Shown piece after piece: positions 1-10,000 of a DNA stretch of 64,000 nucleotides. This stretch comes from Methylaequor sp045563055. GTDB taxonomy: Bacteria > Pseudomonadota > Alphaproteobacteria > Methylaequorales > Methylaequoraceae. A program made the position numbers and the translations under genes. Position 1 is the stretch's first letter; each line of letters begins with the position of its first letter. The stretch spans positions 1 through 64,000 of the forward strand of contig JBJKUR010000008.1 of the NCBI GenBank assembly GCA_045563055.1, written 5' to 3'. The notes under the pieces were generated by a model. It made no database searches and was not told the origin of the DNA. It worked only from the letters and a program-made list of their open reading frames with translations.

Positions 1-52
1 TGTGTTCTACAAAATGGACTTTTTAGTTAAACTTTTTATTAAATAAAAATTA

Positions 53-1279
53 ATGCTGTCTCTATTAAAAAATAAAAAAATAGCTACTTGGTGTTTTTTT
101 GACTTCGCGATTTCAGCGTATCCAACTTTAATCATCACTTTTTTTTATGGAGCTTTTTATGCTAAAAGAATAGCCAAAGATCCAGTTATAGGGACTAGTC
201 TGTGGGGTTATGCATTATCATCAGCAAGTGTGCTTTGTTTTTTATTTTTGGGTTGTTTTTTAATCTGCGGACGATTTTTTTTTAAAAAAATAAGTAATCG
301 CTTTTTTAGTTTCTTTTTTTACATATTAATTACATTTACCTTTTCACTATTTGTTTTTGATGAAAATTCAAATCAACTCTTACCATTAGTATTTATCATC
401 ATCACTTATGTATCCTTTGAGTTTGTAAATTTGTTCTATAACGTCTCATTATTTAAAGTTAGAAAAAAACATTCTGAGGGAGCAATTTCAAACTTGGGGT
501 GGGCCTTTGGTTATTTAGGAGGGCTGCTATCACTCTTTATAGTGTTTATTTTTTTACAAAAAACTGAAAATCAAGGATATGAGCTAATGGGATTTCCTAT
601 TTTTCTTTATATTGGCCCATTTGTAGCAATTTGGACTTTAGTATTTGGATTTAGACACTTAGAAAATCCTATTCCTATGTCATTTAAGGTTCCCAATGTA
701 GTTCAACTATTTGATAATATAAAAGCATCTTCATTACAGGGCTTTCTTATTAGTTATTTGTTTTTTAATAATGCGGTGGTAGCAATTTTTGCTTTTGCAA
801 GTATGTTTGCAGCGTTTTTATTCAACTTGTCTGAATCTCAGATATTATTACTTGGAGTTTTTATCAATTTATTTGGAATACTGGGGTGTGTAGTGCTTGG
901 TAACTATGAAGATAAAGTTGGTTCAATGAAGATTATTTATCTGTGTATTCTAAGTCTGCTTGTAATTTCAACGACATTATTCTTTATTAAAAGTGTCGCC
1001 TTATTTTGGATTTTAGCATTGTTGATTGGTTTCTTTGTCGGTCCAATTCAAGCATCAAGTAGAAGTTTGCTTGTGAAGATGATTAGATCATCGAATCAGT
1101 TGTCCATATTTACAGTGTATTCAATGTTAGGAAATTTATGCTCCATTTTAGGGCCATTTGTTGTTGGGCTAGTAATAGATCTTAGCGGATCAATAAGGAT
1201 TGGCTTGTTAACAATCCCGCTTTTTTTGATGTTATCACTTTTGACTATTTTGTTTAGTTTTAGAAAAGTTAATGCTTAA
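53..1279 (+). CDS. UMF1-family MFS transporter (Atg22-like)
   Basis: A 408-residue, very hydrophobic protein with about 12 predicted membrane segments and no signal peptide. The N-terminus (residues 11-30) contains the W-C-F-F-D-F-A-x-S-A-Y-P-T pattern typical of the UMF1/Atg22-like branch of the major facilitator superfamily, and the GWAFGYLGG stretch near residue 150 fits that branch. These are inner-membrane carriers; the substrate is generally unknown (vacuolar amino-acid efflux is the role of yeast Atg22), so I assign none here. It converges on purH, and the two coding ends overlap by 11 bases, so there is no room for a separate terminator. The ATG start is preceded by an A/T-rich stretch without a clear Shine-Dalgarno. 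Family assignment is fairly firm, function is not. Confidence 0.85.
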   Translation: MLSLLKNKKIATWCFFDFAISAYPTLIITFFYGAFYAKRIAKDPVIGTSLWGYALSSASVLCFLFLGCFLICGRFFFKKISNRFFSFFFYILITFTFSLFVFDENSNQLLPLVFIIITYVSFEFVNLFYNVSLFKVRKKHSEGAISNLGWAFGYLGGLLSLFIVFIFLQKTENQGYELMGFPIFLYIGPFVAIWTLVFGFRHLENPIPMSFKVPNVVQLFDNIKASSLQGFLISYLFFNNAVVAIFAFASMFAAFLFNLSESQILLLGVFINLFGILGCVVLGNYEDKVGSMKIIYLCILSLLVISTTLFFIKSVALFWILALLIGFFVGPIQASSRSLLVKMIRSSNQLSIFTVYSMLGNLCSILGPFVVGLVIDLSGSIRIGLLTIPLFLMLSLLTILFSFRKVNA

Positions 1280-2807
1280 AATGACGAATACCAGTAAAAA
1301 TCATAGAAATTTTTTTTCTATTAGACATTTCAATAACAGCCGAATCGTTTTTTGAGCCACCAGGTTGAATTACCGAATAAATCATATTTTTGGCACATAA
1401 TTCAACAATATCAGGAAAAGGGAAAAATCCGTCAGAAGCCATTACGGCATTCTTTGTTTTACTGTTTTTCTTCATTCGTTTGATTGCTAATTCTGCTGCA
1501 TCTAATCTGTTAGTTTGACCAGAACCTATTCCAAGTGTAGACAATTTTTCAGCCAACACAATAGCATTTGAGTTTAAGTATTTAGAAACTATATAAGCAA
1601 AAATCATATCATCCAGTAATTTTTTAGACGGTACTTTTTTAGTTTTAACTTTCATATCTTTGTGTGTTATTTTTTTTTCATCTTTATCCTGAGCAAGTAA
1701 AAAATTTTTAGTGGTTTTAAAATGTAAACCTAATTTAGATTTTGATGGTTTATATTTAATTAAAATTAAGTTTTCTTTTTCTGATAGGATCTTTTTAGAT
1801 GTTTGGGAGAAGTTTGGGGCTATTATAATTTCTGTAAAAATTTTTTTGATTTCTTTAGCTGTTTCTGCTGACAGCGTACTATTAAATGCAATGACTCCTC
1901 CAAAAGCGCTTCGACTGTCACATTTAAGTGCATTCAAATAAGCAGTCTTTTGATTGTTGTTCAAAGAGACACCGCAGGGGTTTCCGTGTTTTAGAATAAC
2001 ACATGAGTTACTTTTAAATTGAAAGGCAAGTTCTGAAGCTACCTCTGAATCGTAAATATTATTATATGATAAAACTTTACCAGAAATTTTCGTGAAGTTA
2101 CTTTTTTCTAATTCAAACAAAGCCGCCTTCTGGTGTGGGTTCTCTCCATATCTTAGGTTGGATATTTTTTTTAAAGGAACCGATAATTTATCTTCACTAA
2201 ACTTTTTTTTCTTATTAAACCATCTGCTTATTGTTGCTTCGTAGTGAGCAGTGTTCTCAAATGCAGCTTGAGCAAACCTATGCCTAAATTCCAGAGATAC
2301 GGAGTTGTTATTATCTATAGCTTCTTCTATGAAGCATTTGTATTGAGCTGGATCACTTAATACAACAACATGCTCAAAGTTTTTTGCAGCAGCTCTAATT
2401 AGAGTTGGTCCCCCAATATCAATATTTTCAATACAGTCTTGTTGAGAAGATTTCGTGTTTGTTGATACTTCTTCAAATGGATAAAGATTTACAACAACGA
2501 GGTCTACAAAAGGAACATTAATATTTTTTAGTTGGCTTTTATGATTTCGATGACTTTTTTTCCCAAGGATTCCAGAGTAAATTTTAGGATGAAGAGATTT
2601 AACTCTCCCTTCTAAAATTTCTTTAAACTCTGTAAATTGTGATATTTCAATTATTTTGGCTTTTTTATCAAGATCTCTTAAATATCTGGCAGTTCCACCT
2701 GTACTTAAGATTTCCACATTATTTTTTATTAGGTATTTTGCTAATGAGCTTAAGTGATTCTTATTGTGAACAGAAATGATTGCTCTTTTAATTTTTACTT
2801 TACTCAT
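1269..2807 (-). CDS. purH: Bifunctional AICAR formyltransferase / IMP cyclohydrolase
   Basis: PurH catalyses the last two steps of de novo purine synthesis in the cytoplasm, AICAR to FAICAR to IMP. The 512-residue product is close to the usual ~520. The N-terminal MGS-like cyclohydrolase domain is visible (residues 1-150: AIISVHNK, STGGTARYL, EGRVKSLHPKI, DIGGPTLIRAAAKN). The transformylase domain follows (LRYGENPHQKAALF, LKHGNPCGV, SAFGGVIAFN, GSGQTNRLDA, and the C-terminal ASDGFFPFPD and QPGGSKND). It lies downstream of the capD-like gene and overlaps it by 8 bases, so the two are probably co-transcribed. In alphaproteobacteria purH commonly sits next to a heparinase-like gene and rsmB. Here that pair is about 4 kb away, with sugar genes in between. 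Confidence 0.97.
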   Translation of the reverse strand: MSKVKIKRAIISVHNKNHLSSLAKYLIKNNVEILSTGGTARYLRDLDKKAKIIEISQFTEFKEILEGRVKSLHPKIYSGILGKKSHRNHKSQLKNINVPFVDLVVVNLYPFEEVSTNTKSSQQDCIENIDIGGPTLIRAAAKNFEHVVVLSDPAQYKCFIEEAIDNNNSVSLEFRHRFAQAAFENTAHYEATISRWFNKKKKFSEDKLSVPLKKISNLRYGENPHQKAALFELEKSNFTKISGKVLSYNNIYDSEVASELAFQFKSNSCVILKHGNPCGVSLNNNQKTAYLNALKCDSRSAFGGVIAFNSTLSAETAKEIKKIFTEIIIAPNFSQTSKKILSEKENLILIKYKPSKSKLGLHFKTTKNFLLAQDKDEKKITHKDMKVKTKKVPSKKLLDDMIFAYIVSKYLNSNAIVLAEKLSTLGIGSGQTNRLDAAELAIKRMKKNSKTKNAVMASDGFFPFPDIVELCAKNMIYSVIQPGGSKNDSAVIEMSNRKKISMIFTGIRHFKH

Positions 2808-4614
2808 TCACATATTCTGGTAAAAATTTTTTGAAATATTCCATTGATTTCTTTTTATTATTTTCTTTTATATATCCAATAAGTTTTTGATAGTCATTTT
2901 TTTTGTTATAAAAAAGTTTACAATTAGTGTAATGTATCCCCTTAATATCAGTTTGTTGAATCTTCTCGTCTTCAAAAAAAAGCTTTTCATTAAGTTTTTC
3001 ACCTTTTCTTAGCCCTGTATATTCGATCTTTATATCATTTTTATTCTTACCAGAGAGAAGTATCATTTTTTCTGCTAGTTCTTTAATAAGAATCGAATCC
3101 CCCATCTCTAAAATGAATATTTCCCCATTTTCTTTTATATCTAACTGAGTTGAGATGAGGACAAGTTCAACAGCTTCTCTGATGGTCATAAAAAACCTTT
3201 TTACTTTTGGATGTGTGATTGTTACTGGTCCACCATTATTAATTTGTTTTTCAAAAATTGGTATAACTGATCCGGTAGAACCAAGAACATTACCAAATCT
3301 TAAAATTGTGAAGGCGGTAGTTGACGATGATTCAGCTAGATTTTGTATATATTTTTCACAAAGTCTTTTTGAGGCTCCCATAATATTTGTTGGATCAACA
3401 GCCTTGTCAGTCGAAATAAATACCATTTTGGGAATATCAAGTTTAAGACATAATTCACATATTTTTACAGTTGCATAGAAATTAGTTTTCAAAGCTTCCA
3501 TGGGATCTTCTTCAACAAATGTTATATGTTTCAAGGCTGCGGTATGGAAGATGAAGTCAGGTTTAAATTTCGCAAGTATCGATTCCAATTTTTCAGTGTC
3601 TTTTATATCAGTAAGGCTGGAGAATATATTTTTTTTAAAATTAGAAGAAACTTTAAAAAGACTGTACTCATTATTGTCAACTAAAATTAGAGTTTTTGGT
3701 TTTAATCTATAAACTTGTTTACTTAACTCACTTCCAATGCTACCTCCGGCCCCAGTAATTAAAATAGTTTTTCCAGCAATATTTTTTAATATTTCAGAAT
3801 CATTCACCTTTTGTTTTCTACCAAGAACATCTTCAATGACAATTGGGTTGGGTGAGAAATCCAGATCTTTATAATCTGAAACCTCTGATATCCTCGGAAG
3901 CATTCCTAGTGCAAGACCATTTTGTTTTGAGAACACAAATAAAGATTCTATGAGATCAGGTTTAATATTGTGGTCAGAAACAATTATTCTTTGGGGAAAG
4001 GTTTTTACGTTTTTTAATTTTTCTTTGAGAGAATCAATACTATTTACCGAGCATAGAAAAGGAATATTATGGATTCTTCGTCCAACAGATGTTTCTTTAA
4101 GACCTATCAATCCAGAAACGTGATAGGGCGAATTCTCACTTTGTTTAGTAAATCTTATAAAGTTTTCTGTTGAAGCACTATTTCCAACTACAAGAACAGG
4201 TACTTTTTCTAAGTTTTTTTTTGAGAGATTATCTTTGAAAATTCTATAAAAAAATCTTGGGCTAGTGACTCCAAGTATAGAAATTAAAAAAAGCAAGATT
4301 GGGAATGATCTTGGAATATTTTCTAACCTGAAAATAAGAAAAAAAACACCGAGTAATAATAATGTGGATACAGAAACGCTTTTAACAATTGATTTAATTT
4401 CGTGAATAGAGGCATACCTCCATATTCCATGATATAAACCCATATATTTTAAAAGGGAGATATTTGTTAATGAAAAAAGCACCAAATATTTCCACAATTC
4501 ATTTGTTAGTAAAAAGGCAGTCTCAAAGTCAAGCCTTGCCCATAATGCAGAAAAGAAAGAAAGCCCAAACATTATAAGATCATGGATAATTGTTAGTAAG
4601 ATTCTCATATTCAC
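2800..4614 (-). CDS. Membrane-anchored nucleotide-sugar 4,6-dehydratase (CapD/WbpM family)
   Basis: A 604-residue long-chain SDR of the CapD/FlaA1/WbpM type, which makes 4-keto-6-deoxy-HexNAc nucleotide sugars for O-antigen or capsule. The N-terminal ~130 residues carry about four membrane helices. A CoA-binding-like Rossmann domain follows, then the catalytic SDR domain beginning at ITGAGGSIGSEL (about residue 285). The active-site segment reads TDKAVDPTNIMGASKR, with Met in place of the usual SDR Tyr before Lys, which is characteristic of WbpM-type dehydratases. I keep the GTG start at 4614: AGGAG lies six bases upstream and the GTGA overlaps the stop of the preceding glycosyltransferase gene. 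An ATG two codons later is the alternative. The exact substrate (UDP-GlcNAc in WbpM) is inferred from the family. Confidence 0.9.
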   Translation of the reverse strand: MNMRILLTIIHDLIMFGLSFFSALWARLDFETAFLLTNELWKYLVLFSLTNISLLKYMGLYHGIWRYASIHEIKSIVKSVSVSTLLLLGVFFLIFRLENIPRSFPILLFLISILGVTSPRFFYRIFKDNLSKKNLEKVPVLVVGNSASTENFIRFTKQSENSPYHVSGLIGLKETSVGRRIHNIPFLCSVNSIDSLKEKLKNVKTFPQRIIVSDHNIKPDLIESLFVFSKQNGLALGMLPRISEVSDYKDLDFSPNPIVIEDVLGRKQKVNDSEILKNIAGKTILITGAGGSIGSELSKQVYRLKPKTLILVDNNEYSLFKVSSNFKKNIFSSLTDIKDTEKLESILAKFKPDFIFHTAALKHITFVEEDPMEALKTNFYATVKICELCLKLDIPKMVFISTDKAVDPTNIMGASKRLCEKYIQNLAESSSTTAFTILRFGNVLGSTGSVIPIFEKQINNGGPVTITHPKVKRFFMTIREAVELVLISTQLDIKENGEIFILEMGDSILIKELAEKMILLSGKNKNDIKIEYTGLRKGEKLNEKLFFEDEKIQQTDIKGIHYTNCKLFYNKKNDYQKLIGYIKENNKKKSMEYFKKFLPEYVNE

Positions 4615-5634
4615 TGCTGTCTCCTAGATTCAAAGAAATATATTAGAAAACCAGAGAGAAAGACTGCGATTAATAAAGAAGTAAATGGAAAATCAATTGA
4701 TAAAAATGATAGAAACATTAGAGCTAAATTTAATAAAATCAACCTATTCAGTACAAAGTTGTGACTATACCCTTTTCTGAGAACTTTCTGATAAAAGTGC
4801 GAACTATGGGCTTCAAATATATTCTCCTTTTTGAGCAGCCTCAATAAGAGTGTTATAGTGCTGTCTAATATATAGTACATCATACAAATTAGAAATGGAA
4901 TAAAGATGTCATATTTGATGCCATTGTAAATTATAATAAATCCAATGATGAAACCGATAGGAATAGATCCAACATCACCCAAAAATATTTTAGCTGGTGG
5001 TTTATTGACTGAGAAAAAAGCTAAAAATATAGTAAGTATTATTAATCCAAAATACAAAAAATCAGTGCTTATCAAACCCATTATCGAGAAAATATTTGTA
5101 CAAATTGCAATTGAACTTACCTGTACTGCAGTTATTCCATCCATTCCATCCATAAAATTAAATAAATTAATAACCCACACCCAACTAATTACTAAAAGAC
5201 AAATTATTAAAACTATTATCAACCTGGAAAAAGTTTCATCTGAAATATTTTGGATGATGGATCCCAGAAAAATATGCAAATCCTCTTGAAATACAAGTAG
5301 TGCTGAAATGACACAGAAAAACTGGAAGGTTAACCTGATTCTAGAACTTACATTCCTCAAATCATCCAAGAGGGATATAGAAAATAGAATACCACAAAAT
5401 CCAAAGATTAATATCCAATTCTGGCTGAGTAAATCTTTTAAGAAAAAGATAAGTAGAGTTGAAAAAATTAAAAAAGGTATTAAGATCAAACCTGCACCCT
5501 TGGGTTTAATAATTGAATGATTGCTTCTCTCTGTGGGCCTATCTAATAAGGAAAGTTTTTCAAAAAAATCCTAATGATTTCTTTAAAACTGTAGAAGTTA
5601 AAACATATAAAGATATAATAATAACAATACTCAT
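4611..5634 (-). CDS. Undecaprenyl-phosphate sugar-1-P transferase (WecA/WbpL-like), one frameshift
   Basis: A GT4-family polyprenyl-phosphate N-acetylhexosamine-1-phosphate transferase, which starts glycan assembly on the inner membrane. The uninterrupted part is highly hydrophobic and shows the family motifs LLDDLRN (about residue 40), NLFNFMDGMDGI and FLGDVGSIPIGF. That part lacks the N-terminus, which I find upstream in another frame. From the ATG at 5634 the sequence reads MSIVIIISLYVLTS, then LGFF, then in the next frame EKLSLLDRPTERSNHS and PKGAGLILIPF, which is the conserved LLD-x-P-x-ERS-x-H and PRGGGL region. The break is a run of seven A (plus strand 5562-5568) where six restore the frame, giving 340 residues, a normal length. 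It is translationally coupled to the capD-like gene (GTGA overlap). Sequencing error and real inactivation both remain possible. Confidence 0.8.
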
Positions 5635-5665
5635 ATTTAATTAAAATCTACAACATTCAGATCAA

Positions 5666-6923
5666 GTGATAAAAGAAAAAAAAAATTGCAGTTTTGGGAC
5701 TAGGCTATGTCGGTCTACCTTTAGCAGTTGGACTATCCTCATCTTACAAAATAATAGGTTTTGATATCAGTTTAGATAGAGTAAGTCAACTTAGTAAGGG
5801 CATAGACTCTACTTTAGAGATTTCCAAAGATAAACTACTTGATAGATTAAATAATAAATTGGTGATTACATTGGATCCAGAGGAACTCAATGAGTGCAAC
5901 ATATTTATTGCAACAGTTCCAACACCAATTACCATAGATAAAAAAACCTGACCTAAAACCTTTAGTAAAAAGTATGCAAAACGATAGCTAGATTTTTAAA
6001 AAAAGGAGATATAGTGATCTTTGAGAGCACCGTTTTCCCTGGAGCAACTGAGGAAATTTGTGCACCCGAACTTGAGAAAAATAAGAAAGGATTGAAGTCA
6101 GGCAAAGACTTTTACCTTGGGTATTCACCAGAAAGGGTAAATCCAGGTGATAAAATTCATACTATAGACAAAATTGATAAAGTCATATCTGGTCAAAATA
6201 AAAAAGTTGAAAAGGTTTTGAAAGAGATCTACTCAAAACTTACATCAGGAAGAATTTTTTTAGCAAAAAAATATTAAAGTAGCAGAAGCATCAAAGGTTA
6301 TTGAAAACTCTCAAAGAGACATCAATATTGCATTCGTAAATGAAGTAGCTAAAATATGCAACAAACTAGAAATAAGTGTTTATGACGTCCTAAAAGCATC
6401 ATCAACAAAATGGAATTTTCTAAATTTTCAACCTGGGCTGGTTGGGGGGCATTGTATAGGTGTGGATCCTTATTATTTATCCTTTAAATCAAGTAAATTA
6501 AAAGTTGATCCAAAGGTTATTTTATCAGGAAGGCAAATAAATGATGAAATGCCAATTTTTGTTGCAAAGAAGATAGATGATATTTTAAGAAAAAATTCAA
6601 AAATTCTTTTTCTAGGAGTTACTTTCAAAGAAGATGTTCCTGATTTAAGAAATTCCAAATCATTTGACATTATTAATTTTCTTAAAAAGAGAAATCACTC
6701 TATCACTGTGAATGATCCATTTGTAGAAGATTTAAAACATGACTTTACAGAATTCAAGTATATCCAAAAGGGGATATATGATGCAGTAGTACTTGCGGTT
6801 CCTCACAGCTTTTATTTGAAGAAAATAAATCAAATTAAAAAATTTCTAAAAAAAAATGCTATTCTTTTTGACATTAAGGGTAAGGTCCAAAATACAAACG
6901 GTATAAATTATTGGTCATTATAA
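5666..6923 (+). pseudogene. UDP-HexNAc/UDP-glucose 6-dehydrogenase family (WbpA/VipA-like), four frameshifts
   Basis: A nucleotide-sugar dehydrogenase, which oxidises UDP-HexNAc or UDP-glucose to the uronic acid with NAD. The pieces in order are: the Rossmann start (KIAVLGLGYVGLPLAVGL); VPTPIT followed in another frame by DLKPLVKSM; then GDIVIFESTVFPGATEE and GYSPERVNPGDK; then the frame with NIKVAEASKVIENSQRD and the catalytic-Cys motif GLVGGHCIGVDPYYL; ending with TFKEDVPDLRNSKS. The breaks fall in A runs at 5676-5685, 5940-5946, 5978-5981 and 6265-6271. Removing one A from each gives a 417-codon frame from the GTG at 5666 with every motif intact. The VGGHCIGVDPYY form favours the WbpA/VipA branch. 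It runs opposite to its neighbours. Called broken as written, but an insertion-type sequence error is the likelier cause. Confidence 0.8.
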
Positions 6924-6926
6924 AAA

Positions 6927-8532
6927 TTAATTAATTAATCTAAAAAGCCATTTTATTTTTTGATCTTTCACCACAAAGTCAGATATCAAAATGTGTTGAT
7001 TGGGTTGAACAATTTTATTTTCTCCAAGATAAATTCCATCTTCAATTTTAATATTAGGTTCAGAACAGATAAATTCCCAACCAACATTATTCTTGAGTTT
7101 AAGAACCACTTTTTTTTTACTGGTTGTAACATTTAGCTTGATACTTGGATGAATATGAAATCTTAAAAAATATTTCAGATTATTGGAACTCTTTTTTTCA
7201 TAGATTAAAGAATCTTCTCCCCTTACTATCAGTTTTTTTTTGATCAATGTGAATGAGCCTTCTGTGTAACAACCCAAATAAACTTCTATAGCCTGTATGA
7301 TACGAATCAATGCATATATTATCGTTATCATTAAATTGACTTGAATGAGTTTTAGCAATTCTAGTTGTTGTATCTTTTTCAAAAAAAATATCAGATGAAT
7401 TTATTTCATTTATGTTAAGTGTGCTATGCGCTGCTGTAGATCTCATGGCGTCATGCCAATTCTTATTATTTACAAAAGGTGAACCACAATTTACAACAAT
7501 CTTTTCTGACAAATGTGAAAATTCAAATGAAAGTGTACCTGCGTGAGTTTTTTCTTTGGTTGGTGTGCCGCAGTCCATTATTAAAGTTAACTTGTTTTTT
7601 GAAGCTCTATAAAAATCACTACAGGATGTAATCTTTGGCAATCTATATTTGTGGTCAACTTTTTTCAGGAGATTGTCAATTTGGTTAATGTTAATTGTGT
7701 CATAAGTATTAAAAATAGCTAGCTGACCATTACCAATTCTAAAAAATTTTAACGCAGATAACATTTTGATCAATTTTTTGATTTATTTCTTCTGGAATCT
7801 CTCTGTTCATATTTCCAAGAAAATTTTTTTATATCCAATAAAGAACCCAGGAAAAAAAAATGTTGACTTGGCGAACGAAGTCTATGCAAACCATCATCAG
7901 ATATATCTTCTTTGACTGTCTTAAGAAGAAGTTTTATAGAAAATGAATAGAGACTGCTTAGATTGTCGAAACAAAATGTTGACAGAATCATCGATTTTAA
8001 AGAAAAAATATTGATCTTTTCTTTTTTCTTAATAATTTTATATAAAATCATGGATTGTTTATTCAGATGTTCAGAAAATATTTTTTGAAAATTTTCGTCA
8101 GCTGTTTCAAAGAAAAATGATAAATTAGTTAGCAGATAGAATATTCTTTTGGCAATTACGTCCTCTTTCCAAATTTGTTCGTTGGAGTAATTTACTTCGT
8201 CGATCCAAGCTAATAAATTTCTTCTAACAAAAAATTCTGGCGTTATTAGTTCCAACAGCACGAATATCTTTAATCCACATGAAGCCATGCAAATGATTGT
8301 TCCAAGAGCTACTCCCATGATTTTTCTTCCAAATATTTTTATCAAGGTTAAGTGTTTCATTTTGATAACTTAAAAAACCCTCCAGAATCCTAAGTCCATT
8401 GATTTTATTTCCTCTCCAAAGACTTTCGGGATTGAAAATAATTTTTTTTTCAGCGTTGTTGTTAACAAAAAAATTGTAAACTCTACTTTTAAAAAAAAGT
8501 GAAAGCTTGATATTTTTAATAAGCTTAATCAT
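6927..8532 (-). pseudogene. Heparinase II/III-like protein, four frameshifts
   Basis: Four overlapping fragments add up to one heparinase II/III-family protein, a presumed polysaccharide lyase or envelope-glycan protein in the family that sits beside rsmB in alphaproteobacteria. Reading 5' to 3' on the minus strand: SLWRGNKINGLRILEGFLSY and SWNNHLHGFMWIKDIRA; then RNLLAWIDEVN and DGLHRLRSPSQHFFFLGSLL; then ALKFFRIGNGQLAIFN, HAGTLSFEFS, STAAHSTLNIN and HTGYRSLFGLLHRR; then the C-terminal beta-rich part (LRFHIHPSIKL, WEFICSEPNIKIEDGIY). The breaks are at plus-strand runs 8229-8234, 7824-7830, 7764-7767 and 7233-7241. Deleting one base from each yields a continuous 533-codon frame. Its start overlaps the rsmB stop by four bases, so the two form an operon. 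Enzymatic activity and substrate are unknown. Confidence 0.78.
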
Positions 8533-9822
8533 TTGTTTTTTTTAAAATGGATATAAAAAAACCATCGACGCCTCCTTTGATTTTTTTTATCATTAGGAAG
8601 CGTTATTAACATACCATCTCTAATAATTAAGCAAAATTTACAAACCTCATTATTAAAAGGAACTAATTTAAAATTAAGATTTTTGTTTAGAAAATTTTCA
8701 ATAACTTCAATATTTTCACGTGAGTGTATCGAACAAGTACAATAAACTATGTATCCACCTTGTTTTATAAATCGACTAGAATGTTCAAGCATTCTAGTTT
8801 GCTTTATAATTAATTTTTCAAATATTTCTTTTTTTTCTAACACTAATATTTCTGGTTTTTTTTGCATAAGTCCAGACGCTGAACAAGGGGAATCTAATAA
8901 TACGCAGTCATATAGTTGATTAGAATCAAGAGTAAAAAAATCTTTATTAATAATTGTAGTCTTTAATTTAAGTCTTGCTAGATTTTCTTTAAGTCTTTTA
9001 GTCCTTCTCTCAGAAATCTCTAAGGAGGTAACATTAAAGCCTAAATCTAAAAGTTGAAAGGTTTTGCCCCCAGGAGCTGCTCCAACATCTAAGATTTTTA
9101 TTTTTTGAACATCCAAACCTTTATAAAGATGGGAAATTAGTGAAACTGGGATCGTAGCAGATATACCTTGAACCCACCAGACCCCCTGATCAAATAGAGG
9201 TTTTTTCTCTATAGGTCCATTGGAACCGATTCTTACTAGCCCATCAGCTATGAACTCCCCATTTAGCATTTCCTCCCAATTCCTATCTTTAATGAAGTCC
9301 TTTTTTAACTTTATATCTATGAATGGTTCTTTAATAATTGTATTTTCAATATCCTTTAAAACATTATTACCTAGATTTTTCTTTATGTTATTCCTTATCC
9401 ATTTCGGTATATTAGATTCATTAAAAACCATCATTTTTATTTTTGATTTATTTCTGCAAATATTTCTTAGTAGTCCATTTACAAATTTTTCTAGTTTAAA
9501 GGGTTTCGATAATTCAACTGCTGAGTTTACAATTGAGTATTCTTTGATATCAAGATATAATATTTGACATATTGAGATTCTAATTAAATTTAAAATAAAG
9601 TTTTTATTTTTTCTCAGGGGTTTTTTTTATGAGTTCGTAGATTACTTTTTGTATTTGTCCATTTCTCCTAAGTGTATTTAATATAATCAGTCTTACAAAC
9701 GCCTTATCTCTCGACTCTAGACGATTAAATTCCCTGTTTTTTGCTGAAATAGTTTCAAAAAATTCGTTTTTTTGATAAATATCAACTAGAATGCGAGTTG
9801 CTATTTCCCTTGAATTGGACAA
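8529..9822 (-). CDS. rsmB: 16S rRNA m5C967 methyltransferase RsmB, one frameshift
   Basis: RsmB methylates C967 of 16S rRNA using SAM. The N-terminal NusB-like RNA-binding domain starts at 9822 (REIATRILVDIYQKN, RDKAFVRLIILNTLRRNG) and continues in the next frame (AVELSKPFKLEKFVNGLLR). The methyltransferase domain follows (DQGVWWVQGISA, DVGAAPGGKTFQLL, LEISERRTKRLKENL, LLDSPCSASGLMQKKPE, and YCTCSIHSREN, where the two Cys-containing motifs form the active site). A run of six T at 9607-9612 breaks the NusB domain just after KKTPEK; with five, the whole gene is one 430-codon frame. The methyltransferase half is intact from 9434. The heparinase-like gene lies directly downstream, and the DUF1674 gene is divergent upstream, both usual neighbours. 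Confidence 0.88.
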
Positions 9823-9865
9823 TTATTTATGGAAAAAAAAATATATTAATAACTAAGTTATTATC

Positions 9866-10000
9866 ATGAAAAAGCGAATTAAACAAAAAAAAAGCAAAAA
9901 TGTCGAACTTAAAAAAGAAAAAGAAATAGGAGGACCTTCAGGACCTGAACCTACAAGATACGGTGACTGGGAAAAAAAGGGTATATGCTATGATTTCTAA
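9866..10000 (+). CDS. DUF1674 protein (succinate dehydrogenase assembly factor 4-like)
   Basis: A 44-residue basic protein. The C-terminal half, EIGGPSGPEPTRYGDWEKKG followed by ICYDF, is the hallmark of DUF1674, the family that includes eukaryotic SDHAF4, which binds flavinylated SdhA during complex II assembly. The N-terminal half is a Lys-rich tail. DUF1674 genes are commonly found next to rsmB in alphaproteobacteria, and this one is divergent from rsmB with 43 bases between them. Its stop overlaps the end of acs on the opposite strand by four bases. The family call is strong despite the small size; the assembly role in bacteria is inferred from the eukaryotic homologue. Confidence 0.85.
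   Translation: MKKRIKQKKSKNVELKKEKEIGGPSGPEPTRYGDWEKKGICYDF

Noticed and set aside
4945..5289. 114-codon plus-strand frame opposite the WecA-like gene
   Set aside because: It is the complement of the conserved transferase motifs (NLFNFMDGMDGI, FLGDVGS region) and shows no family features.
5562..9612. Programmed ribosomal frameshifting as the reason for the ten frame breaks
   Set aside because: There is no consistent slippery heptamer or downstream structure, some runs are only four bases, and up to four shifts in one gene would be needed.
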